Source of the DNA: an uncultured Rhodospirillales bacterium
GTDB taxonomy: Bacteria > Pseudomonadota > Alphaproteobacteria > Azospirillales > Azospirillaceae
Length of the DNA stretch: 64,000 nucleotides
Reading direction: 5' to 3'
Assembly (NCBI GenBank): GCA_903927615.1
Contig: CAIYNU010000047.1
Coordinates: 1-64,000 of the forward strand
The notes under the pieces are model-generated. The model saw only the letters and a program-made list of their open reading frames with translations, was not told the DNA's origin and did not search any database. Made by a program: the position numbers and the translations under genes. Numbering within the stretch: position 1 is the first letter of the stretch; the number at the start of each line of letters is the position of its first letter. Below, in pieces: positions 52,560 through 61,246 of the stretch.

Positions 52560-54149
52560 TTACCTCCGCTGGAATTCGGGGCTGGCCAGAACCAGCGTGA
52601 TGGCTTCGGCGGCGCTGGGCGCCTGGAGTACCGCCTGCCGGGTCTCGGGACGCGCCACCGGGCCGATCGCCGCCTCCAGCAGGGTGGGCGGCCCGACCAG
52701 GGACGCCAACCGATGGCCGGCCAGGGCGCACCATTCAATACGCCGCATCATCGCCTCGGGGCCGATCCAGTACCCGGCCTCGTCGGGCCAGCCCGCGGGC
52801 GACGGCGCCGAAAACGGCATCTGACCCAGTTGGCGCAAGTGCCCGACCAGGCGCTCGGGCGGCCAGCCGGTCCCGGTCAAGCGCAGGGTCGACACCACCA
52901 AGTCCTGGGGCGTCTTGATCTTGGCGAGCGGTTCGGCCCACGCCTCGGAACTGTCCACCAACGCCCCGGCCAGATGCCCAAGATCACCACCACCCTCATG
53001 ATAGGCCCGTTCCAGACGGGCCACCGCCGCCGCCGGTGGCTGGTCGGCGATAAAATGACGAGCCAGCTTGGTCGCGAGGTGACGCGCGGTCGCCGGATGG
53101 CGGGCCAGCGCCGCCAGGGCCGCGCCCCCCTCCGCCTCGCCGGCTTCGGGATAGCGGACGCCGAGCACCGTCTTGTCGCCCGGTTCATGAGCCAGCGGAC
53201 GGAACACGAAACCGTCGGCCCCGGTGTCGGCCTCCCGCGGGCCGACAATCGACCAGCCGGTCAGGATCGCCGCAAAGGCCCGAACGTCGTCCTGGCCATA
53301 GCCCCCGGCCACGCCCAGGGTGTGCAGCTCCAGAACCTCCCTGGCCAGATTTTCGTTGAGACCACGCCGGTTACGCTGACCGGCCCGGGAATTGGGACCA
53401 ATGGATCGGGCGTTGTCGAGATAGAGCAGCATCGCCGGATGGCGAATGGCGGCCCGCAGCATGTCCTCGAACCGCCCGGTGACATGGGGACGGATCGCTT
53501 CGCGTTCGAAACTGCCGACCAGCCCGGCCACCACCGGCCGCTGAACCGAAACCGTGAAATGGTTACTCCAGAACGTCACCAGCCGTTCGCGAAACGGCTG
53601 GTCGGTGGTGGCCATGATCTGGATTTTGGCTGCGGCCTCGCGCCGATAGAGGTCGCGCATCTCCCGCTGAAACGCCTTGAGCGGATCCAGCATGGCAGTG
53701 GCGGTGTCGGCTCCGGGCGCCAGCCCGCGGGCAGCAGCGGCCGGCAGCGGCGCAAACGGCTGACGCCGGGAGGGACGCATCAAGGGCGGCTCGTCGCCAC
53801 TCTCGGACTCGGCCAGGGGCGAGGTCAGCGCCGGCACCAACGGCGTCGCCCCGGCCCCCGGCCCCAACCCGCCTTGGACCGCCCCGGCCCCCGGCCCGAA
53901 CCCACCCGCCGGACCGCCGGGCAACGGCGCCGCACCTTGCCGGGCCTCGCGCCCGGCCTCACGCGCCCGCACCAACCGCCCGACCACGTCGCTCCCGGTC
54001 GGCAAGCCGGTCAACGCCACCGGTCCCGGATTCACCCCGACCACTTGCGCCTTCAGCCAGCCCCGAGGATCACCGGCAGCCCCGGTCCTCTCGTCGGGCC
54101 GGGCCCCCAACCCGAACCGTCCAACGGCAATGAACGCGGCAAGTGTCAT
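52560..54149 (-). CDS. DUF1800 family protein
   Basis: A 529-aa protein beginning MTLAAFIAVGRFGLGARPDERTGAAGDPRGWL. A Gly/Pro-rich insertion covers about residues 60-145. Then the family core: FWSNHFTVSVQRPVVAGLVGSFEREAIRPHVTGRFEDMLRAAIRHPAMLLYLDNARSIGPNS, RGLNENLAREVLELHTLGVAGGYGQDDVRAFAAILTGW, and KLARHFIADQPP. DUF1800/DUF1501 pairs are widespread, usually exported, with no settled biochemical role. Probably a two-gene operon. Confidence 0.88.
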   Translation of the reverse strand: MTLAAFIAVGRFGLGARPDERTGAAGDPRGWLKAQVVGVNPGPVALTGLPTGSDVVGRLVRAREAGREARQGAAPLPGGPAGGFGPGAGAVQGGLGPGAGATPLVPALTSPLAESESGDEPPLMRPSRRQPFAPLPAAAARGLAPGADTATAMLDPLKAFQREMRDLYRREAAAKIQIMATTDQPFRERLVTFWSNHFTVSVQRPVVAGLVGSFEREAIRPHVTGRFEDMLRAAIRHPAMLLYLDNARSIGPNSRAGQRNRRGLNENLAREVLELHTLGVAGGYGQDDVRAFAAILTGWSIVGPREADTGADGFVFRPLAHEPGDKTVLGVRYPEAGEAEGGAALAALARHPATARHLATKLARHFIADQPPAAAVARLERAYHEGGGDLGHLAGALVDSSEAWAEPLAKIKTPQDLVVSTLRLTGTGWPPERLVGHLRQLGQMPFSAPSPAGWPDEAGYWIGPEAMMRRIEWCALAGHRLASLVGPPTLLEAAIGPVARPETRQAVLQAPSAAEAITLVLASPEFQRR

Positions 54150-54452
54150 GGCTACGGTCTCTCCCTCAGCGCCCGTGATCGAGGCATGCCAGCCATGTTC
54201 GTTATTGGACCTGTGGCCCCACGGTCACGCTCGAGGGCGCCAGTCCCCCGATCGAAAAAAAGCCGCCAATAAGGAGCATTTTTGGTCTTATGACAGGATC
54301 GCACTTCCTATTACAGGATCGCACTATAGAATGGCGGCCAGTCGCAACCCGACAGGCAACCAACAACACCGATCACCCATTACGCTTGCCTCCCTCCTCT
54401 TCGCCTGTTAGAAGCTTATATAATAGAGGTAAAGCAATTCGCGAGGTCGAAC
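54150..54452 (+). promoter_or_regulatory. mucR upstream region: direct repeats and TATAAT
   Basis: An AT-richer 300-bp gap between divergent genes. ACAGGATCGCACT occurs at 54293-54305 and 54313-54325, 20 bp apart, i.e. two helical turns, as expected for a dimeric regulator. A perfect TATAAT lies at 54419-54424, about 28 bp before the mucR ATG; the -35 is not obvious. MucR family members commonly repress their own gene. Confidence 0.5.
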
Positions 54453-54872
54453 ATGGACACGACAGACAGCAGCGACATAACAGGTCTGACGACGACGATC
54501 ATTGCCGCCTACGTCAAGCACCATCAATTGCCGGTCTCCGAGCTTCCGCGGCTGATTCAAAGTGTCCGCGACAGCTTGCAACGCCTGACCGCGCCGGTGG
54601 AAGAGGCTCCGGCCAAAGAAGAACTGAAGCCCGCAGTGGCCATTAAGAAGTCGGTCACGGCAGACTATATCGTTTGTCTCGAAGACGGCAAGAAACTGAA
54701 GATGCTCAAGCGCCATCTGATGTCAAGCTATGGCATGACCCCCGACGAATATCGGAGCAAGTGGGGACTGCCGGCCGACTATCCGATGGTTGCCCCCAAC
54801 TATGCCAAGGCCCGTTCGGATTTGGCGGTAAAGCTGGGGCTCGGCCGCCGTTCTTCCGATAGTGACGGCTGA
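54453..54872 (+). CDS. mucR: MucR/Ros-family zinc-finger transcription regulator
   Basis: A 139-aa regulator of exopolysaccharide, motility and cell-cycle genes in alphaproteobacteria. The N-terminal oligomerisation part (TTTIIAAYVKHHQLPVSELPRLIQSVRDSLQ) is typical. The C-terminal Ros-type finger is VTADYIVCLEDGKKLKMLKRHLMSSYGMTPDEYRSKWGLPADYPMVAPNYAKARSDLA. The Cys and first His are present; the second ligand histidine (THY in many homologues) reads SSY, so zinc coordination may differ. Confidence 0.93.
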   Translation: MDTTDSSDITGLTTTIIAAYVKHHQLPVSELPRLIQSVRDSLQRLTAPVEEAPAKEELKPAVAIKKSVTADYIVCLEDGKKLKMLKRHLMSSYGMTPDEYRSKWGLPADYPMVAPNYAKARSDLAVKLGLGRRSSDSDG

Positions 54873-54942
54873 ACCGCTACCGATCACCACCACCGAATCG
54901 CACCGCCCGCCCCAGGTCCTCGGATAGCCCTCGGCTGAGAGC

Positions 54943-54972
54943 GCGGGCCTCTTGCCCGCCCTTTCTGTTTTG
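54943..54972 (+). terminator. mucR terminator
   Basis: GCGGGC-CTCTT-GCCCGC (54943-54959) followed by CCTTTCTGTTTTG, 70 bp after the mucR stop. Confidence 0.6.
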
Positions 54973-55039
54973 CTGCACAATCACACTGCCTGCGGTTAAC
55001 GACCAGGCCCCAACCGGCCGGTAGGATGCCCGCAACCCG

Positions 55040-55067
55040 GAAACGCCATCCCCTGGGATGGCGTTTC
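55040..55067. terminator. 13-bp hairpin, possible bidirectional terminator
   Basis: GAAACGCCATCCC pairs with GGGATGGCGTTTC around a CT centre, flanked by A/T-rich ends of the stem (AAAC/GTTT). It lies between the mucR terminator and the end of the convergent unknown gene. Confidence 0.6.
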
Positions 55068-55110
55068 GCGTTTGTCCCGGCATCATCCTCCCCCGTTTTC
55101 TGCCGAGCGG

Positions 55111-55575
55111 TTATGGCCGCTTCCGGTTCTTGGCATAGACCGCCGCCAGGGTTCGAATGGTGCTGGCCTGGTCCACCACTTTGATCGGCACGTCCGGACG
55201 ACGTGATGGTCCGGTCCCGCCCGGATCGCCGCCAAGGAGACTGGCTGCGGTCAGCCCGTCTCCCCCATCCCCCGCGTCGGCGCCCCCGACCTGCCCGCTC
55301 CCCATCTGGTCCAGGACACGCCGCAGATCCTCTTGGGACACCGCCGGCCGTGGCTTGGGCGCCGGCCGGCCGAGGCCCGGCACGGTGACACCCCGTTTGA
55401 GCGCCCTGGCAATGGCATCTCCGGCAATGGCCTTCAGAAAGGGTTGCACCATCATCCGCAACAACCGCTCGTCTTTGGCCGCCCAGGCCATCAGAGTGTT
55501 CTGAGCCAGCGCCACGCTGCCCTTAGCCGCCAGGAGCGCCTCACGCACCTTGCCGTCGAGATACGAATCGCTCAT
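55111..55575 (-). CDS. Conserved-looking hypothetical protein
   Basis: A 154-aa protein, ATG 55575. The N-terminal half is helical (SYLDGKVREALLAAKGSVALAQNTLMAWAAKDERLLRMMVQPFLKAIAGDAIARALKRG). Then comes a Pro/Gly-rich linker and a C-terminal helix (VVDQASTIRTLAAVYAKNRKRP). No signal peptide or membrane segment. Function not recognised. Divergent from the DsbA-family gene. Confidence 0.65.
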   Translation of the reverse strand: MSDSYLDGKVREALLAAKGSVALAQNTLMAWAAKDERLLRMMVQPFLKAIAGDAIARALKRGVTVPGLGRPAPKPRPAVSQEDLRRVLDQMGSGQVGGADAGDGGDGLTAASLLGGDPGGTGPSRRPDVPIKVVDQASTIRTLAAVYAKNRKRP

Positions 55576-55706
55576 GCTCAGTCCGATGTTGACTGTTGGT
55601 GTTGACTGGTGTGACGCGGTTTACTCTATAGGATTCCAACCGGTTTGCCCATGGGCAGCGGTCCGCCGGTCGGGGGCCGGTGGCGGGCGAAAAGGGAGAG
55701 AAGCCC

Positions 55707-56351
55707 ATGCTGATCGACGTTTTTTCCGATCTGATCTGTCCCTGGTGCTACATCGGCAACCATCGCCTGTCGCTGGCGCTGGCCGAACGGCCGCGCGTCC
55801 GCGTCACGCGACGCTGGCATCCGTTCCTATTGAATCCCGACCTGCCACGTCACGGCATCGACCGGAGCTTGTATCTGGCCATCCGTTTCGGCAGCCGCGA
55901 CCGTGCCCGCCAGGCGCAAGCCGTGATTGAAGAGACCGCCCGACGCGACGGTCTGGCACTTAACCTCAACCGGATCAGCCGCACCCCCAACACCCTGGAT
56001 GCTCACCGGTTGACGATCCTGGCCACGGCGGCCGGCACCGCCGAGCCGCTGACCGAGAGTCTCTTCACCGCCTATTTCGTGGATGGCCTGGATATCGGAG
56101 ACCGCGACCTGCTGCTGATGCTGGCGGCAAGAGCCGGGGTCGACCCCGACCAGGCGCGCGCCTGCCTGAACAGTGACGGGGACGCCGACCTGGCCCTGTT
56201 CCAAACCGAAATCCTGTCCCACCAACTCGACCTTCACGCCGTGCCCTGTTTCATCTTTGACCGGCGCTTTGTGCTGGCCGGTGCCCAGGAACCGGCGGCA
56301 TTCCTGCCCCTGCTCGACCTGGCCATCGCGGACGCCGACATCGCCGCCTGA
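55707..56351 (+). CDS. DsbA-family (FrnE-type) thiol oxidoreductase
   Basis: A 214-aa cytoplasmic DsbA-like protein; ATG 55707 follows AAAGGGAGAG. It begins MLIDVFSDLICPWCYIGNHRL, with the CPWC active site at residues 11-14. It has LNPDLPRHGIDRSLYLAIRFGS and the C-terminal thioredoxin-fold piece AVPCFIFDRRFVLAGAQEPAAFLPLLDLA with the cis-Pro in AVPCF. No signal peptide, so it is closer to FrnE/HCCA-isomerase-like proteins than to periplasmic DsbA. FrnE relatives act in oxidative stress. Confidence 0.9.
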   Translation: MLIDVFSDLICPWCYIGNHRLSLALAERPRVRVTRRWHPFLLNPDLPRHGIDRSLYLAIRFGSRDRARQAQAVIEETARRDGLALNLNRISRTPNTLDAHRLTILATAAGTAEPLTESLFTAYFVDGLDIGDRDLLLMLAARAGVDPDQARACLNSDGDADLALFQTEILSHQLDLHAVPCFIFDRRFVLAGAQEPAAFLPLLDLAIADADIAA

Positions 56352-56438
56352 AACCGATGGGCGGTTGGTCGGCCTGGCCTGGAGCCAGCCTGGATTTCAC
56401 CCAAGACCGGTCAGACCGGACGAAAACACCGGCACCGA

Positions 56439-57416
56439 TCACACCGGCACCCTGTCGGCTTCGCACCGCCGGACCGCCAGCCGCGCCTCCATGGCATCGA
56501 CCACCGTCGCCTCCAACCGGACGCCATCCAGCCGGTTAATCTGCTGAATGCCGGTGGGCGAGGTGACATTGATCTCGGTCAGCCAGTCGCCGATGACGTC
56601 AATGCCGGTGAACACCAAGCCGTTGCGGCGAAGCGTCGGGCCGATCGCGGCGCAGATTTCCCGTTCGCGATCGGTCAGCCGGGTGCCGCGCGGCTGCCCG
56701 CCGGAATGGAAGTTGGCGCGGGCCTCGCCGCTCTGGGGCATCCGGCTGACCGCCCCGACCGGCTCCCCTTCAACCAGAATGATCCGCTTGTCGCCATCGC
56801 GAATGGCCGACAGGTATTGCTGCACCATCACCGGCTCGCTGGGGTACAGCCGGGAAAACAGCTCGAGCACCGAGGTCAGATTTTCGTCATCGGGCTTGAG
56901 GTGAAACACGCCGGCGCCCCCGCATCCGAACAACGGCTTGAGGATGATGTCGCGGTATTCGGCACGGAAGGCCTCGACCTCGGCGCGCTCCCCGGTGATC
57001 AGGGTCGGCGGCATCAGCCCGGGGAAATGCGTCACCAGCAACTTTTCGGGCGCGTTGCGCACCTCGACCGGGTCGTTGAGCACCAAAACCCGCCGGGGCA
57101 AATGCTCCAAGAGATGTGTGGTGGTGATATAGGCCAGATCGAAGGGCGGATCCTGGCGCAACAGCACCACGTCCATCTCGGCCAGGTCCACCGTGCGAGG
57201 CTCGCCCAGCCGGAAATGAGCGCCCCGCACCCGCTCCAGAGTCAGGTCCCAGCCCCGCGCCACCAGCCGATCGTGGCGAAGCGTCAGTTGCTTCGGCAGA
57301 TAGGTGAACAGCCGGTGGCCACGCCGTTGCGCTTCCAACGCGATCACGAAGGTACTGTCGGCGTCGATATCGATGGACTCGATCGGGTCCATCTGAATGG
57401 CGATGGCAAGACTCAT
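56439..57416 (-). CDS. gshB: Glutathione synthetase
   Basis: An ATP-grasp ligase that adds glycine to gamma-glutamylcysteine. 325 aa, starting MSLAIAIQMDPIESIDIDADSTFVIALEAQRRGH. It has VVLLRQDPPFDLAYITTTHLLE, VLNDPVEVRNAPEKLLVTHFPGLMPPTLIT, the ATP-grasp strands DIILKPLFGCGGAGVFHL, and the glycine-rich loop GQPRGTRLTDRE with catalytic residues in VTSPTGIQQINRLDG. Complete. It lies downstream of the SirB1-like gene on the same strand. Confidence 0.96.
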   Translation of the reverse strand: MSLAIAIQMDPIESIDIDADSTFVIALEAQRRGHRLFTYLPKQLTLRHDRLVARGWDLTLERVRGAHFRLGEPRTVDLAEMDVVLLRQDPPFDLAYITTTHLLEHLPRRVLVLNDPVEVRNAPEKLLVTHFPGLMPPTLITGERAEVEAFRAEYRDIILKPLFGCGGAGVFHLKPDDENLTSVLELFSRLYPSEPVMVQQYLSAIRDGDKRIILVEGEPVGAVSRMPQSGEARANFHSGGQPRGTRLTDREREICAAIGPTLRRNGLVFTGIDVIGDWLTEINVTSPTGIQQINRLDGVRLEATVVDAMEARLAVRRCEADRVPV

Positions 57417-57514
57417 GACGATTTCCCCAGCTTCCGCCCCTGGACCCGACGCCCATGGAAAACGGCTGAGGAATACCTAGTACGGTCGGCGCCGAACGTC
57501 GACGGTGACCGGCG

Positions 57515-58411
57515 TTATGGCGTTCGGTTGCGCAGTTGCTGAATGATCAGGGCCGTCTGGTGCAGCGACGGATCATTGCCCGCGATGGCCATGAATGTTT
57601 CAAGCGCGGTGATGGCGGCCGGGACATTTCCCACATGAGCCCGCAACGAACCGGTTTCGCGCCACAATGCCGGCTCCTGGGGCGCAAACAGCAGCATGTC
57701 GTCCAAAGTCTCCAGGGCCCTGGCGACCTGACCGTTGCGCATATGGCGGAACTTTATATTGTTCTGAAGCCGCAAGAGGATCGACCGGTTATCGACCGGG
57801 GCGTAATGATCCGGTTCCAACTCGGCATCGGCGCCGGCGGTGGCCTTCAACAGATCCCGCAGATCGACGGCACTGCATTCCAGGCCACGACGAAACGGAT
57901 CAATGATCATCCGCTCGCCCGCCGCCTCCAGCCGGACCAGGAAATGGCCGGGGAAATTCAACCCGACCATGTCCCAGCCGCAGACCCGGGCCACATGCAG
58001 GAACAGAATCCCCAAGGCCACCGGCAATCCGCGCCGGCGGTCGATCACGCTCATCAGGTTCGCGTTCTGCAAGTCTTCGTAGGTCTGGGTATCGCCCTGA
58101 TAACCGTACCGACTGACCAGCGTGTCGCACAACGCCGCGACTCGGGTCCCGACCGTGTCGTCGGCCGAGGCATGACGGGCGGCGACATCTTCCGCCAGAC
58201 GACTGAGATGGCCATGATAGCTCCCCAGATCCCCGTTGGGCCGGTCGAGAACCGCCAGCATCAAAGCGGCTTCGGCCAGCTTGATCTGCGTGTCGGCCTG
58301 CTGACCGACCTGACGGAGAAATTCCCGGGCTTCCGGACGACTGGTCAAGGGCGGTGCGCTCGTACTGGCGGTCGGAGCCTCGGCTCGCGGTGAGCCCCGG
58401 CTGGAAGACAA
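57515..58411 (-). CDS. SirB1-like transglutaminase/TPR protein
   Basis: A 298-aa protein. The transglutaminase-like SirB1 domain contains LCDTLVSRYGYQGDTQTYEDLQNANLMSVIDRRRGLPVALGILFLHVARVCGWDMVGLNFPGHFLVRLE, followed by a C-terminal TPR part (LRLQNNIKFRHMRNGQVARALETLDDMLLFAPQEPALWRETGSLRAHVGNVPAAITALETFM). The family is widespread and non-essential; the catalytic Cys position is not conserved, so it is probably a binding protein. The only in-frame start found at the 5' end is TTG 58411, so the start is uncertain. Confidence 0.87.
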   Translation of the reverse strand: MSSSRGSPRAEAPTASTSAPPLTSRPEAREFLRQVGQQADTQIKLAEAALMLAVLDRPNGDLGSYHGHLSRLAEDVAARHASADDTVGTRVAALCDTLVSRYGYQGDTQTYEDLQNANLMSVIDRRRGLPVALGILFLHVARVCGWDMVGLNFPGHFLVRLEAAGERMIIDPFRRGLECSAVDLRDLLKATAGADAELEPDHYAPVDNRSILLRLQNNIKFRHMRNGQVARALETLDDMLLFAPQEPALWRETGSLRAHVGNVPAAITALETFMAIAGNDPSLHQTALIIQQLRNRTP

Positions 58412-58463
58412 GGATGAGGTAAACCAAGAGGCCTGCCCTTGTCGACGTTCTCTTCGTCGGCGA

Positions 58464-58850
58464 TCACGGCCGCCAGGCGTCAGCCAGATGGCAAGGCCAG
58501 CGCCAGGGGCTGACCAGCATCACGTCGAAACGCACCGAAAGAGCCGCCAGTTCAGGATGCCGGGCCAGAAAGGCGGCGGCCGCCCGGGCCAGTCGCTGGC
58601 GCTGGCGCTCCGACAGCGCCAGCGTCACCGCCCCGGCATCGCGCCGGGCCTTCACTTCGACAATGGCCAGAATGCCCCCCCGTCGTGCCACAATGTCGAT
58701 TTCGCCAAGCGGTGTGCGCTCCCTGACCGACACCACCCGATAGCCGCCCAGCCGCAACGCCAACCGGCACACAGCCTCGGCCCGCCGGCCGAATCGCTCG
58801 GCAGCGGCGCGCCCCCCCGGAGTCCGAGAGCCCCCGCCCCTACCCGTCAT
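58464..58850 (-). CDS. yraN: YraN/UPF0102 family nuclease-like protein
   Basis: A 128-aa endonuclease-fold protein with GRRAEAVCRLALRLGGYRVVSVRERTPLGEIDIVARRGGILAIVEVKAR, matching the UPF0102 pattern with Asp and ExK of a restriction-like active site (GEIDIVA...IVEVKAR). Overlaps rsmI by 11 bp, the usual neighbour. Role unproven, possibly DNA repair or recombination. Confidence 0.93.
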   Translation of the reverse strand: MTGRGGGSRTPGGRAAAERFGRRAEAVCRLALRLGGYRVVSVRERTPLGEIDIVARRGGILAIVEVKARRDAGAVTLALSERQRQRLARAAAAFLARHPELAALSVRFDVMLVSPWRWPCHLADAWRP

Positions 58851-59784
58851 CGCCGTCGACGTCGTCCGACCCCGACCGGGCTTCGGGCGCCGTGGCCCCG
58901 ACCAGGGCCAGGGCCCGAGCGTAAACGTCGCGCCGGGGCCGCCCGCTGAGCCGAGCCACCGCCGCCACCGCGTCCTTCAGACTGGTTTCCGCCAGCGCCC
59001 GGCGCAACGCGCCATCAAGACCCTCCGAATCCAAGGCCGCCGCTTCGGTCGCCGCAGGCGGCCCGACCACCACCACCACCTCCCCCTTGGGCGGTCCGGC
59101 GGCTTCGTAATGCGCCGCCAGTTCCGGCAGCGTCCCGCGCCGCACCTCTTCGAACAGCTTGGTCAGCTCCCGCGCCACCGCCGCCGGCCGCGGCCCCAGC
59201 ACCGCCGCCAGATCGCCGAGCAACGCCGCCAGCCTTTGCGCCGATTCATAGCAGATCAGCGTCGCCGGCACCGACGCCACCGCTTCGATGGCGGCTCGCC
59301 GGGCCACGGCTTTGACCGGCAGGAACCCGCAGAACAAAAAACGATCCGGGGGCAACCCCGATAGCTGAAGGGCGGTGAGCACGGCGTTGGCGCCGGGCAG
59401 GGCCGTCACCGCGACTCCCGCCTCGATCACCGCCAGAACCAGCTTGTAGCCAGGATCCGAGACCAGCGGCGTCCCCGCATCGCTGACCAGCGCCAGCGCC
59501 GCCCCTTCGGCCAGCCGGGCCAGCAGACGCGGCCGCATCTGGATCGCGTTATGCTCGTGGTAGGGCAGCATCGGCGTCCGGATATTGAAGCGATTCAGGA
59601 GCTTGGCCGTAACCCGGGTATCTTCGCAGACGATCAGATCGGCGCCCCGCAGCAATTCCAGGGCACGCAACGTCATGTCACCGGTGTTGCCGATCGGCGT
59701 CGCCACAAGATAAAGCCCAGCACCCGGTTTACAGGACCGGTCGCTCCCGCTACCCTCTGTCGGGTACTTGGTCTGTTCAGGCAT
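58840..59784 (-). CDS. rsmI: 16S rRNA 2'-O-methyltransferase RsmI
   Basis: Methylates the ribose of C1402 in 16S rRNA with SAM. A 314-aa protein from ATG 59784 (frame open to 59841, which would overlap the divergent gene). It has GLYLVATPIGNTGDMTLRALELLRGADLIVCEDTRVTAKLLNRF, LVSDAGTPLVSDPGYKLV, ALPGANAVLTALQLSGLPPDRFLFCGFLP and ELTKLFEEVRRGTL, all RsmI signatures of the tetrapyrrole-methylase fold. Confidence 0.96.
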   Translation of the reverse strand: MPEQTKYPTEGSGSDRSCKPGAGLYLVATPIGNTGDMTLRALELLRGADLIVCEDTRVTAKLLNRFNIRTPMLPYHEHNAIQMRPRLLARLAEGAALALVSDAGTPLVSDPGYKLVLAVIEAGVAVTALPGANAVLTALQLSGLPPDRFLFCGFLPVKAVARRAAIEAVASVPATLICYESAQRLAALLGDLAAVLGPRPAAVARELTKLFEEVRRGTLPELAAHYEAAGPPKGEVVVVVGPPAATEAAALDSEGLDGALRRALAETSLKDAVAAVARLSGRPRRDVYARALALVGATAPEARSGSDDVDGDDG

Positions 59785-59795
59785 GGAGACCGTCG

Positions 59796-61163
59796 GTGGC
59801 ACGTTTTTCAAAAGGCTCGGCATGGCTCGGAAGAGCAACACCTCTGCGGATGGCGGCTTTGGTCACCCTGGTGGTGCTCGCGGCATGTGCCACCCCCCCC
59901 ACCAGCGGCACCGTTGCCCCCAAACCGACGGTACCGGTTGACAGCGGTCTGCCGCAAGCCCCCCCTGCGGTGCCGACCAAGCCGGTCACGCAGGTTCCTC
60001 TGGATGTACCGACTCCGGCACCGGTGACCTCCGGTCCGCTTAAGGTCGGCCTGTTGCTGCCGCTGTCCGGCAACGGCGTCGCCATCGGCACCGAAATGCG
60101 CAACGCCGCCGAGATGGCGCTCTTTGACCTGGGCGAAGACCGGTTCCAGTTGCTGCCCCGTGACACCAAGGGCACCCCGGCCGAAGCCGCCGAAGCCGCC
60201 CGCGGACTGATCGCCGGCGGCGCCCGTCTGCTGCTCGGCCCCCTGTTCAGCACCGAGGTTGCCGCGGTCAAGCCGGTGGCGCAAGCCGCCGGTGTCAATG
60301 TGCTGGCCTTCTCCAACGACTGGACCCGCGCCGGCGGCGGGACCTACATCATCGGGTTGGTCCCGGCCGATCAGGTCGCACGGATCGTCAGCTTCGCCCA
60401 AATGCGCGGATCGGCGCGCCTGGCCGTGCTGGCGCCGCGCGATCCCTACGGCGACGCGGTGGTGACGGCGGTCCATGACAGCGCCCGGCGCGTCGGTGTT
60501 TCCGTCATCCGGGAGGAACGTTACGGCAAGGACGCTGCCGACCTGGCCGGGGCCATCACCCGGCTGGCCAGCGGCGGCAACGCCGCCCTGGACGACCAGA
60601 AGCGCCAACTCGCCGGCCGCACCGACGAAGCCTCGCTCGCGGCCCTGGCCCGACTTCAGGCCCAGGCCGGAACCAGCGACGCCGGTTTCGATACCCTGTT
60701 GATCGCCGAGGGCGGGGAACGGTTGAGAACGCTGATTCCCCAGTTGGCCGCCCACGGCATCGATGCCGCTCATGTCCACCTGCTGGGGACCGGCCTGTGG
60801 GATGATCCGGCCATCGGCCGGTTGCCCGGCCTTGCCGGCGCCTGGTACGCAGCCCCGGCCCCCGACACCCGCGCCGATTTCGAAAGCCGGTTCCAGGCCC
60901 TGTACCATCATCGGCCCCAACGGCTGGCCACCCTGGCCTACGACGCCACCGCCCTGGCCGCGGTGCTGGCCAAGGCCCCCTCCACCGCCCGCTTCGACAC
61001 CACCAGCCTGACCAACCCCAGCGGCTTCGCGGGAATCGACGGCGTCTTCCGCCTGCGTAGTGACGGCCTGGTGGAACGGGGTCTGGCCGTCATCGAAATC
61101 GGTCCCGACGGTCCCCGAGTCATCGATCAGGCCCCGACCGCCCTCGAGTCGCTGACCAACTGA
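59796..61163 (+). CDS. LpoA/LppC-like penicillin-binding-protein activator lipoprotein
   Basis: A 455-aa lipoprotein. Signal MAALVTLVVLAAC ends in the lipobox LAAC. GTG 59796 and ATG 59850 are both possible starts; the later one gives the tighter signal. A Pro/Thr-rich linker follows, then a periplasmic binding-protein-like domain: LKVGLLLPLSGNGVAIGTEMRNAAEMALFDLGE, LLLGPLFSTEVAAVKPVAQAAGVNVLAFSND, LAVLAPRDPYGDAVVTAVHDSARRVGVSVI. Homologues activate PBP1A or act in envelope stress. The usual partners rsmI and yraN lie next door, here divergent. Confidence 0.88.
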   Translation: MARFSKGSAWLGRATPLRMAALVTLVVLAACATPPTSGTVAPKPTVPVDSGLPQAPPAVPTKPVTQVPLDVPTPAPVTSGPLKVGLLLPLSGNGVAIGTEMRNAAEMALFDLGEDRFQLLPRDTKGTPAEAAEAARGLIAGGARLLLGPLFSTEVAAVKPVAQAAGVNVLAFSNDWTRAGGGTYIIGLVPADQVARIVSFAQMRGSARLAVLAPRDPYGDAVVTAVHDSARRVGVSVIREERYGKDAADLAGAITRLASGGNAALDDQKRQLAGRTDEASLAALARLQAQAGTSDAGFDTLLIAEGGERLRTLIPQLAAHGIDAAHVHLLGTGLWDDPAIGRLPGLAGAWYAAPAPDTRADFESRFQALYHHRPQRLATLAYDATALAAVLAKAPSTARFDTTSLTNPSGFAGIDGVFRLRSDGLVERGLAVIEIGPDGPRVIDQAPTALESLTN

Positions 61164-61171
61164 GATGAGCA

Positions 61172-61189
61172 CTGGCCGGCGGTGGCCAG
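61172..61189. terminator. Hairpin after the lipoprotein gene
   Basis: CTGGCC-GGCGGT-GGCCAG, 9 bp after the stop, followed by GGGGCTTTGCTG. Weak T-run; termination plausible. Confidence 0.35.
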
Positions 61190-61246
61190 GGGCTTTGCTG
61201 CCGGCCGACACTGGGGCCTCACTTTGGACTGCGGAGAGCGACTGCT

